Part shown: in pieces, positions 19,801 through 26,808 of the stretch | Numbering within the stretch: the first letter of the stretch is position 1 | Layout of the letters: each line of letters begins with the position of its first letter | NCBI GenBank assembly: GCA_945872355.1 | Contig: CAMBZU010000003.1 | Span: 1 to 64,000, forward strand | Direction: 5' to 3' | Origin: Chitinophaga pinensis | Lineage (GTDB): Bacteria; Bacteroidota; Bacteroidia; UBA4408 | DNA length: 64,000 nucleotides | Notes under the pieces: generated by a model | Seen by the model: the letters and a program-made list of their open reading frames with translations, nothing else | Databases searched by the model: none | Told to the model about the DNA's origin: nothing | Program-made: the position numbers and the translations under genes

Positions 19801-20860
19801 AAATAACCAACCAGTAGCTTTTGTTGGCGATACTTTAAAAGCACTTACCAGAATTACTGTTGCTGGCTATGTGGCAAATTTAGCTGGCGTAAAATTATCC
19901 AATTACAACGGAATAATATTTCCTACAGTTTACGATAAAGAAACCAAATTAAAAACGCTTGCCAATGATCCGCAATATTCTGCTGCTGCAAATTTTAAGA
20001 TGAGAAAAAGTATTATTTACAGAGGAAAAGCAAGTGTTGTAAACGGGGAATTTACATTTACATTTATTGTTCCCAAGGATATTGATTATTCGTTTGGCGC
20101 AGGTAGGATAAGTTATTATGCAGCAAATGGAACAAATGACGCCAATGGTTATAATGAAAGTTTTATTGTAGGAGGCACTAACCCTAATGCACCTGCTGAT
20201 GCAGATGGACCTAAAATTGATTTATTTATGAACGATAATAAATTTGTTTCAGGGAGTATCACAAATGAAAGCCCTGATTTATTGGGCGTGCTGTTTGATG
20301 ATAATGGTATTAATACTGTAGGAAATGGAATAGGTCATGATTTGGTTGCAGTTTTAGATGAAAATACAGAAAAGTCAATCATCTTGAATAATTTTTACCA
20401 AGCTGATCTTAATTCCTTTCAAAGTGGCACTGTTCGTTATCCTTTCACCAAACTTAGCGAAGGTAGGCATACACTCACTTTGAGAGCATGGGATGTTTAT
20501 AATAATTCTAATACTGCAAATACTGATTTTGTGGTTTCTTCATCTTCAACTTTAGCGCTACAACATGTTTTAAATTACCCTAATCCATTTACCACCTATA
20601 CCAAATTTATGTTTGAGCACAATAAACCTTGCGAAACATTGGATGTTAGTATACAGGTTTTCACAGTTTCTGGCAGATTGGTTAAAACATTAGAAACTTT
20701 AGTTAAGTGTGAAGGCTTTAGATCTGAACAAATTAACTGGGATGGATTAGATGATTTTGGAGATAGAATTGGACGCGGAGTATATGTATACAGATTAAAA
20801 GTAACAGCACCTGATGGCACTTGGGCTGATAAATATGAAAAATTAGTTGTTTTAAAATAA
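16892..20860 (+). CDS. porU: Type IX secretion system sortase PorU
   Basis: A 1322-residue member of the gingipain-like C25 peptidase family that cleaves T9SS sorting domains and attaches cargo to the cell surface. A signal peptide (about residues 1-24, ending FAQ) is followed by a long N-terminal region. The C25 domain has the catalytic His in NYTGHGGETGWAQE and Cys in FVTATCEFSRFDDP with GLLTTTRLAY after it. The C-terminus is itself a sorting-domain-like fold (LNYPNPFTTYTKF ... GVYVYRLKV ... EKLVVLK). porV follows in the same direction, as in other T9SS loci. Confidence 0.96.
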   Translation: MYFNKRIFRFVFLLVTLIVFKTFAQSKKESVGTNDNKLNNGTTSSNVKKFAQANKIFWTEPRSINEEGTVVSFLNFEGAILSVPNALPYFSGRAKAPSGYKNGKVSLTNLVFEELNATEEIIAAKYDKLPSLIVVKTEQVFQKKMPSLIYDFIPLRKNDATGKIEKLVAFDIIVSPIEALKSSSRAHTYASESVLKTGTWFKVGVTKDGIYKLDFNYFKNLGAKPNEIDPRNIKIYGTGGQQLPFLNSVSRFDDLTECAIYYEGETDGTFDDGDFALFYGKAPQRWSSDTSCLGMTHKLNDYTDTSYYFINIDGNLGKRINQQASLTQNATVTVTSFDDFAFYENEAVNVVKSGRQWFGESFDVVTTYNFPFNFPNIDFSAPAYIKAQVAARSNPASTFNVKCGSLNMVINPAPIALQPYYADPVSIASGCEQFLPSSSQFNVEIRFTKSPSFNSGYGLLDYLEIRLRRQLKMAGNEVAFRDFNSSGIGQVADFNIADASTNTILWDISDFQNIKQVQGVLNGNLFTYRANADTVHEYIAFNSGSNAIKEPFNFGIVENQNLHGLGFYDMIIVSHPLFLDQSQRLADLHFATDGLKSLVVTPQKIYNEFSGGNQDVTAIKQFAKMFYDRAVTAQELPKYLLLMGDASYKNRGRSTVGNTNFVGCFESANGISYTNSYVTDDYFGLLDETEGEGLTEQMDIAVGRIPVKTKDEAKAVVDKIYTYMEPQSIEVANPSFCGTAGSFSSGDWRNVICFVADDEDNNLHFLQSERLAVYVDTTYHDYNIDKIYNDAFKQQSAAGGARYPDVNIAINQRVDRGALILNYTGHGGETGWAQERILEVKDIESWNNANRLPLFVTATCEFSRFDDPGRTSAGEEVILRPNGGGIGLLTTTRLAYANFNETLNRNFYQSVFVRDSITQLFPRVGDVCTTTKNKTAAVSSGTSNHRNFSLLCDPAIRLNFPDYKVYTQSINNQPVAFVGDTLKALTRITVAGYVANLAGVKLSNYNGIIFPTVYDKETKLKTLANDPQYSAAANFKMRKSIIYRGKASVVNGEFTFTFIVPKDIDYSFGAGRISYYAANGTNDANGYNESFIVGGTNPNAPADADGPKIDLFMNDNKFVSGSITNESPDLLGVLFDDNGINTVGNGIGHDLVAVLDENTEKSIILNNFYQADLNSFQSGTVRYPFTKLSEGRHTLTLRAWDVYNNSNTANTDFVVSSSSTLALQHVLNYPNPFTTYTKFMFEHNKPCETLDVSIQVFTVSGRLVKTLETLVKCEGFRSEQINWDGLDDFGDRIGRGVYVYRLKVTAPDGTWADKYEKLVVLK

Positions 20861-20886
20861 GAATAAGTTTTATATTGTTTAATTTA

Positions 20887-20894
20887 TAAATTTG
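20887..20894 (+). promoter_or_regulatory. Predicted -7 promoter element for porV-ispF
   Basis: TAAATTTG, perfect TAnnTTTG, 21 bases before the porV ATG. It suggests porV-ispF can be transcribed separately from porU. Confidence 0.5.
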
Positions 20895-20915
20895 CAGTCC
20901 TTTAAAGAAAATTTA

Positions 20916-22148
20916 ATGAAAAAACATAGTTGGTTTCAAGTCGTTTCATTTGCGGTATTTTTAATAACGAACACTACCATAGCTCAAACCACCACTAGTA
21001 TTACTGGCCAAGAGGTAAAATTAAACACCATTACTACGTCTGTTCCATTTCTTTCAATTGGTCCTGATTCTAGAGCTGGAGGTATGGGAGATTGTGGTGC
21101 TGCTTCAACACCAGATGTAAATTCTATGCATTGGAATGCTGCAAAATATGCGTTTATTGAAAAGAAAACAGGATTTGCGTTAAACTATACGCCTTGGTTA
21201 AGAAGATTGGTGCCTGACATTAATTTTTCTTATTTAAGTGGCTATAAGAAACTTGATAAAAATCAAGCGGTGGCTGCCTCATTGCGTTATTTTTCGTTAG
21301 GTGATATTACCTTTACTGATATCAATGGAACAACTATTGGCCAATTTAGACCCAATGAGTTTGCGCTTGATGTAGCTTACAGCAGAAAGTTAAGTACTAA
21401 ATTTAGCACCGCTCTTGCACTGCGTTATGTGTTCTCAAACCTAACAAGTAATATAAATGTAGGAGGTGTAAATACCAAAGCTGGTCAAGCTGTTGCTGCA
21501 GATATAAGTACTTTTTATCAAAACAATGAGCTCAACCTTGGAGATAAGAAAGCAGCTTATTCTTTTGGGGTAAATATTTCAAATATTGGTTCAAAAATAT
21601 CTTATAGTGAAACAGCTGTGAGAGATTTTATACCCATGAATTTAAAAATTGGAAATAACCTTACTTTAGATTTAGATGACTATAATAAATTATCTTTTAT
21701 GGTTGATTTAAATAAATTATTAGTACCAACACCTCCAGAAATTGCAAGAGATTCAACAGGCAGTCCGGTTTATGGTGCAGATGGAACATTGCAATTAAGT
21801 TCTGGCAAACCCTCCAATGTAGGTACTGTTGCAGGAATGTTGCAATCATTTTATGACGCGCCAGGAGGATTTAATGAAGAGTTAAGAGAAGTAATGTGGG
21901 CCGTAGGATTAGAATATTGGTATGATAATTTATTTGCTTTCAGAACTGGTTACTTTCATGAATCAGCTTCAAAAGGAAACCGCCAGTACTTTAATATTGG
22001 CGCAGGTTTAAGATACAATGTGTTTGGAATTGACTTTGCTTATTTAATACCAACTGTGCAGCAAAACCCTTTACAAAATACCTTACGATTTACGCTCACT
22101 TTTAATTTTGAATCCTCAAAAGCGGGAGCTAAAGAAACTACCAATTAA
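20916..22148 (+). CDS. porV: Type IX secretion outer-membrane shuttle protein PorV
   Basis: PorV is a FadL-like beta-barrel that receives cargo at the T9SS translocon and hands it to PorU. The start at 20916 (MKKHSWFQVV) gives a signal peptide; the track start is a TTG that lies within the promoter element. The family signature VPFLSIGPDSRAGGMGDCG and the MHWNAAKYAF segment are clear, and the protein ends with beta-strand signature TLRFTLTFNF. Its TAA overlaps the ispF ATG by one base. Confidence 0.95.
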   Translation: MKKHSWFQVVSFAVFLITNTTIAQTTTSITGQEVKLNTITTSVPFLSIGPDSRAGGMGDCGAASTPDVNSMHWNAAKYAFIEKKTGFALNYTPWLRRLVPDINFSYLSGYKKLDKNQAVAASLRYFSLGDITFTDINGTTIGQFRPNEFALDVAYSRKLSTKFSTALALRYVFSNLTSNINVGGVNTKAGQAVAADISTFYQNNELNLGDKKAAYSFGVNISNIGSKISYSETAVRDFIPMNLKIGNNLTLDLDDYNKLSFMVDLNKLLVPTPPEIARDSTGSPVYGADGTLQLSSGKPSNVGTVAGMLQSFYDAPGGFNEELREVMWAVGLEYWYDNLFAFRTGYFHESASKGNRQYFNIGAGLRYNVFGIDFAYLIPTVQQNPLQNTLRFTLTFNFESSKAGAKETTN

Positions 22149-22645
22149 TGCAACAATTTAGAGTTGGATTTGGATTTGATGTACATCAGTTAAAAGATGG
22201 TCATCCATTTTGGTTAGCGGGTATTCAAATTCCTCACTTCCAAGGTGCTTTTGGTCATTCTGATGCAGATGTTGTTATACACGCTATTTGTGATGCCTTG
22301 TTAGGTGCTGCAGCATTAGGCGATATTGGCAAGCATTTCCCAGATACTGATATGCAATTTAAAGGCATTGACAGTAAAATATTATTGAAAAAGGTGGTTG
22401 AATTACTGGCTCAACATCATTATCAAGTAGGAAATATAGATGTTACCTTGGTGTTAGAAAAGCCAAAAATTAAACCTTTTATTGAGCAAATGCAATCGAC
22501 TTTGGCTCAGGTAATGGGTGTTCAAAATGATCAAATATCTTTAAAAGCTACTACCAACGAAAAAATGGGTTTTGTAGGTCGTGAAGAAGGTGTTGCAGCG
22601 CATGCAGTGGCTTTGATTTGTAAAAACAATTTATTGAATAGCTAG
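22148..22645 (+). CDS. ispF: 2-C-methyl-D-erythritol 2,4-cyclodiphosphate synthase
   Basis: Cyclises CDP-ME-2-phosphate in the MEP isoprenoid pathway. 165 residues; zinc ligands in GFGFDVHQL and HAICDALLGAAALGDIG, the GHSDADVV segment and the C-terminal KATTNEKMGFVGR are all present. It overlaps the porV stop (TAATG), so it is probably translationally coupled. After it, 22646-22920 shows no gene I can support. Confidence 0.97.
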   Translation: MQQFRVGFGFDVHQLKDGHPFWLAGIQIPHFQGAFGHSDADVVIHAICDALLGAAALGDIGKHFPDTDMQFKGIDSKILLKKVVELLAQHHYQVGNIDVTLVLEKPKIKPFIEQMQSTLAQVMGVQNDQISLKATTNEKMGFVGREEGVAAHAVALICKNNLLNS

Positions 22646-22921
22646 TTCAGCGATTCCTTATTTTTAGACAGACATCATACTCGTTGGATGCTTTCGCTTT
22701 TTAATAATTTAAATGATTTTCTTTGTGTATTTTACCTATATTATAGTGCGTTTGAGCCATTGAAGGCCTTATTCTCTGTATTAACAATTACTCATTTAAT
22801 ATTTAATTTCTCTATTTCTTTTTGCCATCTCTAAATAATAACACTATATTCGTGTTAACATATTTTAATAAAAGCAAAGTCGTTCATTTTATTTTCATCT
22901 TTTTAAAACATTTGTTTATGA

Positions 22922-23179
22922 GCACAAAATCCAAAAACAGAAGGGCTTTACCATTTTTATCCCAACCCCGCTGCTGAAAATATTACTTTGGTTTCATCAG
23001 GCGAATTAATTAAAGCCATTGCATTGTTGGACTTAACCGGAAAGGAAGTTTACTCAGAAAATAATTTGAATTTAACCAAAACTGTATTTGACCTTAATAA
23101 AGCTGCTTCAGGCATTTATCATTTAAAGGTATCATCTAATTCAGGGGTTAGTAAAATATTTAAATTAGTTAAACAATGA
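22922..23179 (+). pseudogene. Orphan T9SS type A sorting-domain fragment
   Basis: An 85-residue open frame after a TGA at 22919-22921, without an ATG. It begins AQNPKTEGLYHFYPNPAAEN and continues with strands ending in GIYHLKVSS and KIFKLVKQ, the Por_Secre_tail pattern normally found at the end of large secreted proteins. No cargo domain remains. The track lists only its last 63 residues from a TTG. The TGA stop overlaps the ATG of the next gene (ATGA). It is most likely a deletion remnant; a short leaderless peptide is less likely. Confidence 0.7.
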
Positions 23180-24009
23180 GAATTCTTATTTTAATAATTA
23201 TCTGTACTTGGTTTCCTAAAAATTTAATTGCTAAAGACAGTTTAAATTCCATCAATAAAAAACCAAAATGTAGTTTAATCTTTGCGATTGATAATAATTA
23301 TAATTACAGACATGTTAGAAAACCTAATTTTCTTGATTATGGATACCCTGTTAATTATGATTACACTCAAGCTGAATTGGATTACTTAGACAGTTGTAAT
23401 ATTGCCTGTAACATGAAATCAATCAGTTTAAAAATTGAAAGAAGCATCTGGAAATTTATTGCTTTTCAAAGCGGATTTGTCTATGGTCGAAAAGGTTATA
23501 TGGGATGCAGGGATGTAGAAGAAACAACTTTTAAAACAGGAAGTATTTACAGACTGTATTACACCCGTATTCCTTTACCAACTTTATCCATACCAGTAGG
23601 ACTTTGTTTGAACAAAACTATTTTAAATAATAAATTGATTATTTCTGTAAACTCAGGCATGGAGGTAAATTTTATTACAAAGAAATTTCAGGCAAACGAC
23701 TTTAGCGTGAATATTGGCAAAATCAAGGATGAAAAAAGTGGATTTTTCGGTTTCAGTAATTTAAAAGACGTGGATGATAACCTTTATTATGAACCACATG
23801 AATTTGGAACAATTAATAGCACTCAATATTATGCCGGATTAAATATCAAATATCTGATTTTTAAAAATACTTTTATCCACTTAGGATATACCTATATATC
23901 AGAATTTAAGTTTCACAAAACTAATGACAAACTTTATAGTAGTGCTTATATTTATGAAAAAAGATCCTACATACATCGATATGGTGCAGGTATTGGATTA
24001 TGCTTTTAA
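23176..24009 (+). CDS. Predicted outer-membrane beta-barrel protein
   Basis: 277 residues with a short hydrophobic N-terminus (MRILILIIICTWF). The body has alternating aromatic/polar strands, ending in RYGAGIGLCF with a terminal Phe typical of Bacteroidota barrel proteins (PorT-like, OMP_b-brl). I do not recognise a specific family. Its ATG overlaps the stop of the orphan sorting domain, so the two once formed, or still form, one transcript. Conserved-looking Cys pairs (CNIAC, GC) are present. Confidence 0.65.
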   Translation: MRILILIIICTWFPKNLIAKDSLNSINKKPKCSLIFAIDNNYNYRHVRKPNFLDYGYPVNYDYTQAELDYLDSCNIACNMKSISLKIERSIWKFIAFQSGFVYGRKGYMGCRDVEETTFKTGSIYRLYYTRIPLPTLSIPVGLCLNKTILNNKLIISVNSGMEVNFITKKFQANDFSVNIGKIKDEKSGFFGFSNLKDVDDNLYYEPHEFGTINSTQYYAGLNIKYLIFKNTFIHLGYTYISEFKFHKTNDKLYSSAYIYEKRSYIHRYGAGIGLCF

Positions 24010-24256
24010 ATTCTTTCACACTAGCTTAAATGTTAATGATTTAAGAGTGAGCCAAAATGCGGATAGATCCATAGGATTAACTACGATTGTTTTACCTGGT
24101 AATGATGATAACTTCAAAAAAGTACTTTCTTGTAAATTTTTATCCAAATCCCAAGTAGGCAAAGATAAAAGACATTTAAGGCATGGGTACGACAAAACAA
24201 GCTTTTTTCCTATTGGGATGAATTTGCCTGAGTTGCCAGCTGACAACCCCACCTGA
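24010..24256 (+). other. Unassigned open segment cut by a REP element
   Basis: The +2-shifted frame running through the end of the barrel gene stays open here (to TGA 24254-24256) with a protein-like sequence (DRSIGLTTIVLPGNDDNF, GYDKTSFFPIGMNLPELP). The complementary strand is open as well (24016-24252). I cannot tell which, if either, is coding. The plus-frame stop TGA lies at the left edge of REP palindrome 1, as if an element insertion truncated it. Confidence 0.25.
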
Positions 24257-24278
24257 GCGTAGTTTCCGAACTACGCTC
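24255..24278. repeat. REP palindrome 1 of the RAYT element
   Basis: Perfect 10-bp inverted repeat GAGCGTAGTT / AACTACGCTC with a TCCG loop, just upstream of the transposase. It contains the GTAG tetranucleotide often associated with RAYT-linked REPs. Confidence 0.85.
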
Positions 24279-24338
24279 TTAATATTTGAAATGCTAAAAT
24301 GAATTCAATACTTAAATAATTTTTACTACTTTCACAAT

Positions 24339-24881
24339 GTGGCAGATGCGTATCAAATAAAAAATCAAAAAGGATTGCACTTCTTAACGCTACAAGTAGT
24401 AGGTTGGGCAGCTATTTTTACTAGACAATCCTATAGAGATATTATTATTGATAATTTTGTGTATTGCAGATAAAGTAAAGGTTTAAAAGTGTATTCGTAT
24501 GTCTTCATGTCAAATCATATTCATTGTATTGTAAGTGCAAACAATAACTTATCGGATGTTGTTAGAGATTTCAAAAAATTCACATCGAAGGAAATTTTGA
24601 AATTAGTAAACGAAAATACGCAGGAAAGTAGAAAAGAATGGTTGCTCATGATTTTTAAATATCACGCAAAATTCAACAAACGGGTTGAAAAGTTTCAATT
24701 TTGGACGCACGAAAATTACGCAGTTGAATTAACATCAATTGAAATGATTGAAAGTAGGGTAAATTATATTCATCAAAATCCAGTTAGAGCTGGCTATGTG
24801 GCGCAAGAACATGAATATATTTATTCAAGTGCTAAAAACTTTGCAGGACTTATAAATTTAATGGAGATAGATGAGCTTTAG
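24339..24881 (+). pseudogene. REP-associated tyrosine transposase (RAYT, Y1_Tnp) with one in-frame TAA
   Basis: Read through one stop, the frame from GTG 24339 gives about 180 residues, the normal RAYT length. It begins VADAYQIKNQKGLHFLTLQ, has the HUH motif in MSNHIHCIV, and the catalytic-Tyr region VNYIHQNPVRAGYV. Codon 45 is TAA (24471-24473), between VYCR and SKGLKVYSY; the track reports only the 130 residues after it. RAYTs are single-strand endonucleases that mobilise REP palindromes. With the stop it should be inactive unless read through. Flanked by three REP palindromes. Confidence 0.85.
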
Positions 24882-24896
24882 TGGAAAATATAAAAG

Positions 24897-24919
24897 CAGC
24901 GTAGTTGAAAACTACGCTG
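24897..24919. repeat. REP palindrome 2 of the RAYT element
   Basis: Inverted repeat CAGCGTAGTT / AACTACGCTG with a 3-base GAA loop, 16 bases after the transposase stop. Same core as palindromes 1 and 3 but a different loop. Confidence 0.8.
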
Positions 24920-24981
24920 AGAGGAGTGTAAATAAATACGAATGGACATGGGCAGATAGAAAGAGTAGTGAACCCCCATCT

Positions 24982-25005
24982 GAGCGTAGTTTCCGAACTA
25001 CGCTC
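24982..25005. repeat. REP palindrome 3
   Basis: Identical to palindrome 1: GAGCGTAGTT / AACTACGCTC with TCCG loop, within the duplicated block. Confidence 0.85.
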
Positions 25006-25065
25006 TTAATATTTGAAATGCTAAAATGAATTCAATACTTAAATAATTTTTACTACTTTCACATT

Positions 25066-25230
25066 GTGGCAGATGCGTATCAAATAAAAAATCAAAAAGG
25101 ATTGCACTTCTTAACGCTACAAGTAGTAGGTTGGGCAGCTATTTTTACTAGACAATCCTATAGAGATATTATTATTGATAGTTTTGTGTATTGCAGATAA
25201 AGTAAAGGTTTAAAAGTGTATTCGTATGTC
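25066..25230 (+). pseudogene. Truncated second RAYT copy (N-terminal 55 codons)
   Basis: Starts with GTG as in the first copy, carries the same TAA as codon 45 (25198-25200), and loses similarity at 25230 right after YSYV. No catalytic motif remains. Confidence 0.8.
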
Positions 25231-25333
25231 GCAGTAGGCGATAAGATGAAGCCAAGCCATGTGCGCTGGGCTTAGTGCCGGCAATAGCTTACTTTTAAAT
25301 AGTTACCTGCTGAATGACAAGTTGGGTTTATCA

Positions 25334-25360
25334 CGCGCAGGATGCGCGCGCTAGTTTTTT
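25334..25360 (+). terminator. Hairpin followed by T-run
   Basis: CGCGCA / TGCGCG stem with a GGA loop, then a few bases and TTTTTT. It has the form of an intrinsic terminator but no clear upstream gene on this strand other than the RAYT remnant. Confidence 0.4.
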
Positions 25361-25429
25361 ATGTTACTTTATTAACGACATAAAGTTACACTTGTGACAA
25401 AATTATACATGAAGGTTTAAGCTTAAATT

Positions 25430-25545
25430 TTTGCGCGAGGGATTGAGCCTTTGTTTGAGCTCTTATTGGCAATTCCAACACCTTGGAGTTGCCAAAAAAG
25501 CGAGTGGCGAAAGCCCGGCCGCTTTTCATTTTTTTTGAACTTAGC
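25430..25545 (+). ncRNA. Possible structured RNA with GAGGGATTG and AAAGCCCGGCC motifs
   Basis: The gene-free stretch 25231-25614 contains GCGCGAGGGATTGAGCC, then a hairpin GGCAATTCC / GGAGTTGCC, then GGC-GAAA-GCC with a GNRA loop running into CGGCCGC and a T-rich tail. This combination of a GAGGGAT box, a variable hairpin and an AAAGCCCGGCC box is, from memory, a recurrent intergenic element in Bacteroidota genomes and may correspond to a Flavo-1-like motif. I cannot confirm the family or the strand. Confidence 0.4.
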
Positions 25546-25614
25546 TTATAAATGAACTGAATTTGAATAAAAAAATTAGAAAGGGGACGCGCCCAAAGAA
25601 AGATGATTAAATAT

Positions 25615-26082
25615 TTACTCTCCTGTCCACATTAAGAGTTTGTTGTTGTTCTCGAACTTTGAGATATCGTTGGTGGTTAATATCATGACCAAATCGATGA
25701 TGGGTAAAATAAAAAAACCACCTCCAAAAGTAAATAAATAAACTGCTGGTATGTATGGCGCTGTGCCTAAATAAATCCTGTGTACGCCAAGCATGCCAAG
25801 GGTTAAAGTTAAAATAGCTGCAGTAACTTTTTTATTTTCAACGGTAGCTTTTTGAAGCAGTGTAATTAACTTAACTTTATTTATTTTAGGCGCTTGGGAT
25901 ACTTCTGGTGTGCTTTCGTTGCTAACAACAGAATCAATAACGACATTTTCAAATGTGTGAGGTAATACACAATTAGTGGCATTTAACCTACTTTGAATTG
26001 AAACAAAAAGAAAAAAAATGGGGATAAAAAATTTACTGAGCAAAGGCATTGGTATTTGAAAAAGCGACATTGATTTTAACAC
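25615..26082 (-). CDS. TM2 domain-containing membrane protein
   Basis: 155 residues. An N-terminal hydrophobic segment (FFIPIFFLFVSI) is followed by a polar linker, then a TM2 domain: two transmembrane helices around GMLGVHRIYLG and GGFFILPIIDLVMIL. TM2 proteins are small membrane proteins of unknown biochemical role. The N-terminal start is uncertain; Met codons at residues 4 and 12 are alternatives. Confidence 0.8.
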   Translation of the reverse strand: MLKSMSLFQIPMPLLSKFFIPIFFLFVSIQSRLNATNCVLPHTFENVVIDSVVSNESTPEVSQAPKINKVKLITLLQKATVENKKVTAAILTLTLGMLGVHRIYLGTAPYIPAVYLFTFGGGFFILPIIDLVMILTTNDISKFENNNKLLMWTGE

Positions 26083-26106
26083 ATAATCAATGACGCCTTA
26101 AGAAAA

Positions 26107-26712
26107 TTATTTTGCAGCCTTAAAGTTAGCAGCAACTTGGTTCCAGTTTATTACATTCCAAAATGCGGTAATGTAATCTGGTCTGCGGTTTTGATAGTTT
26201 AGATAATAGGCATGCTCCCAAACATCTAAAGCCATAATTGGGGTTCCTTTTACTTCAGCAATATCCATTAGTGGATTGTCTTGATTAGGTGTAGAAGTAA
26301 CCATTAATTTGCCATTGTGAACAATAAGCCATGCCCAACCTGAACCAAATCTGGTGGTAGCAGCTTTGTTGAATTCTTCTTTTAGTTTATCTAATGAACC
26401 AAAAGCTGCATTAATTGCATCACTTAATTCACCGGTTGGAACACCACCACCGTTAGGGCCCATAATAGTCCAAAATAAAGAGTGATTGTAATGTCCACCT
26501 CCATTATTTCTTACCGGCATAGGATATTTAGAAATGTTTGCACAAATTTCTTCAACGCTAAGCTTATCGGCATCTGTACCTGCAATGGCTGCATTTACAT
26601 TGTTTACATAAGCTTGATGATGTTTAGTATGATGAATTTCCATCGTTTTTGCATCAATGTTTGGTTCAAGTGCGCTGTAAGCGTAACTTAGTTTTGGTAA
26701 TTCAAAAGCCAT
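26107..26712 (-). CDS. sodA: Iron/manganese superoxide dismutase
   Basis: Converts superoxide to oxygen and hydrogen peroxide. 201 residues, no signal peptide. Metal ligands are visible: His in [12 protein letters not shown], His in GHYNHSLFW, and Asp/His in [20 protein letters not shown]. Whether iron or manganese is used cannot be read from the sequence with certainty, so sodA/sodB naming is nominal. It has its own predicted promoter. Confidence 0.96.
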   Translation of the reverse strand: MAFELPKLSYAYSALEPNIDAKTMEIHHTKHHQAYVNNVNAAIAGTDADKLSVEEICANISKYPMPVRNNGGGHYNHSLFWTIMGPNGGGVPTGELSDAINAAFGSLDKLKEEFNKAATTRFGSGWAWLIVHNGKLMVTSTPNQDNPLMDIAEVKGTPIMALDVWEHAYYLNYQNRRPDYITAFWNVINWNQVAANFKAAK

Positions 26713-26759
26713 GATATTTATATTTTAAAGATGAGTAAATTATTTTTTTTATTCGATTT

Positions 26760-26767
26760 CAAAGATA
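26760..26767 (-). promoter_or_regulatory. Predicted -7 promoter element for the sod gene
   Basis: Minus-strand TATCTTTG, perfect TAnnTTTG, 47 bases before the ATG. Confidence 0.5.
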
Positions 26768-26808
26768 GTACAATTAGTAAAAACTAAATTTTAATTGTGT
26801 TATTTAGA

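Larger units (their letters stand above)
24980..25230 (+). repeat. 251-bp direct duplicate of the RAYT 5' half
   Basis: Bases 24980-25230 repeat 24253-24503 at a constant offset of 727 with no gaps and, by eye, two substitutions (24337 A to T, and AATTTT to AGTTTT near 25180). It includes REP palindrome 3, the transposase start and the same in-frame TAA. It ends abruptly before the HUH motif. Confidence 0.9.
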
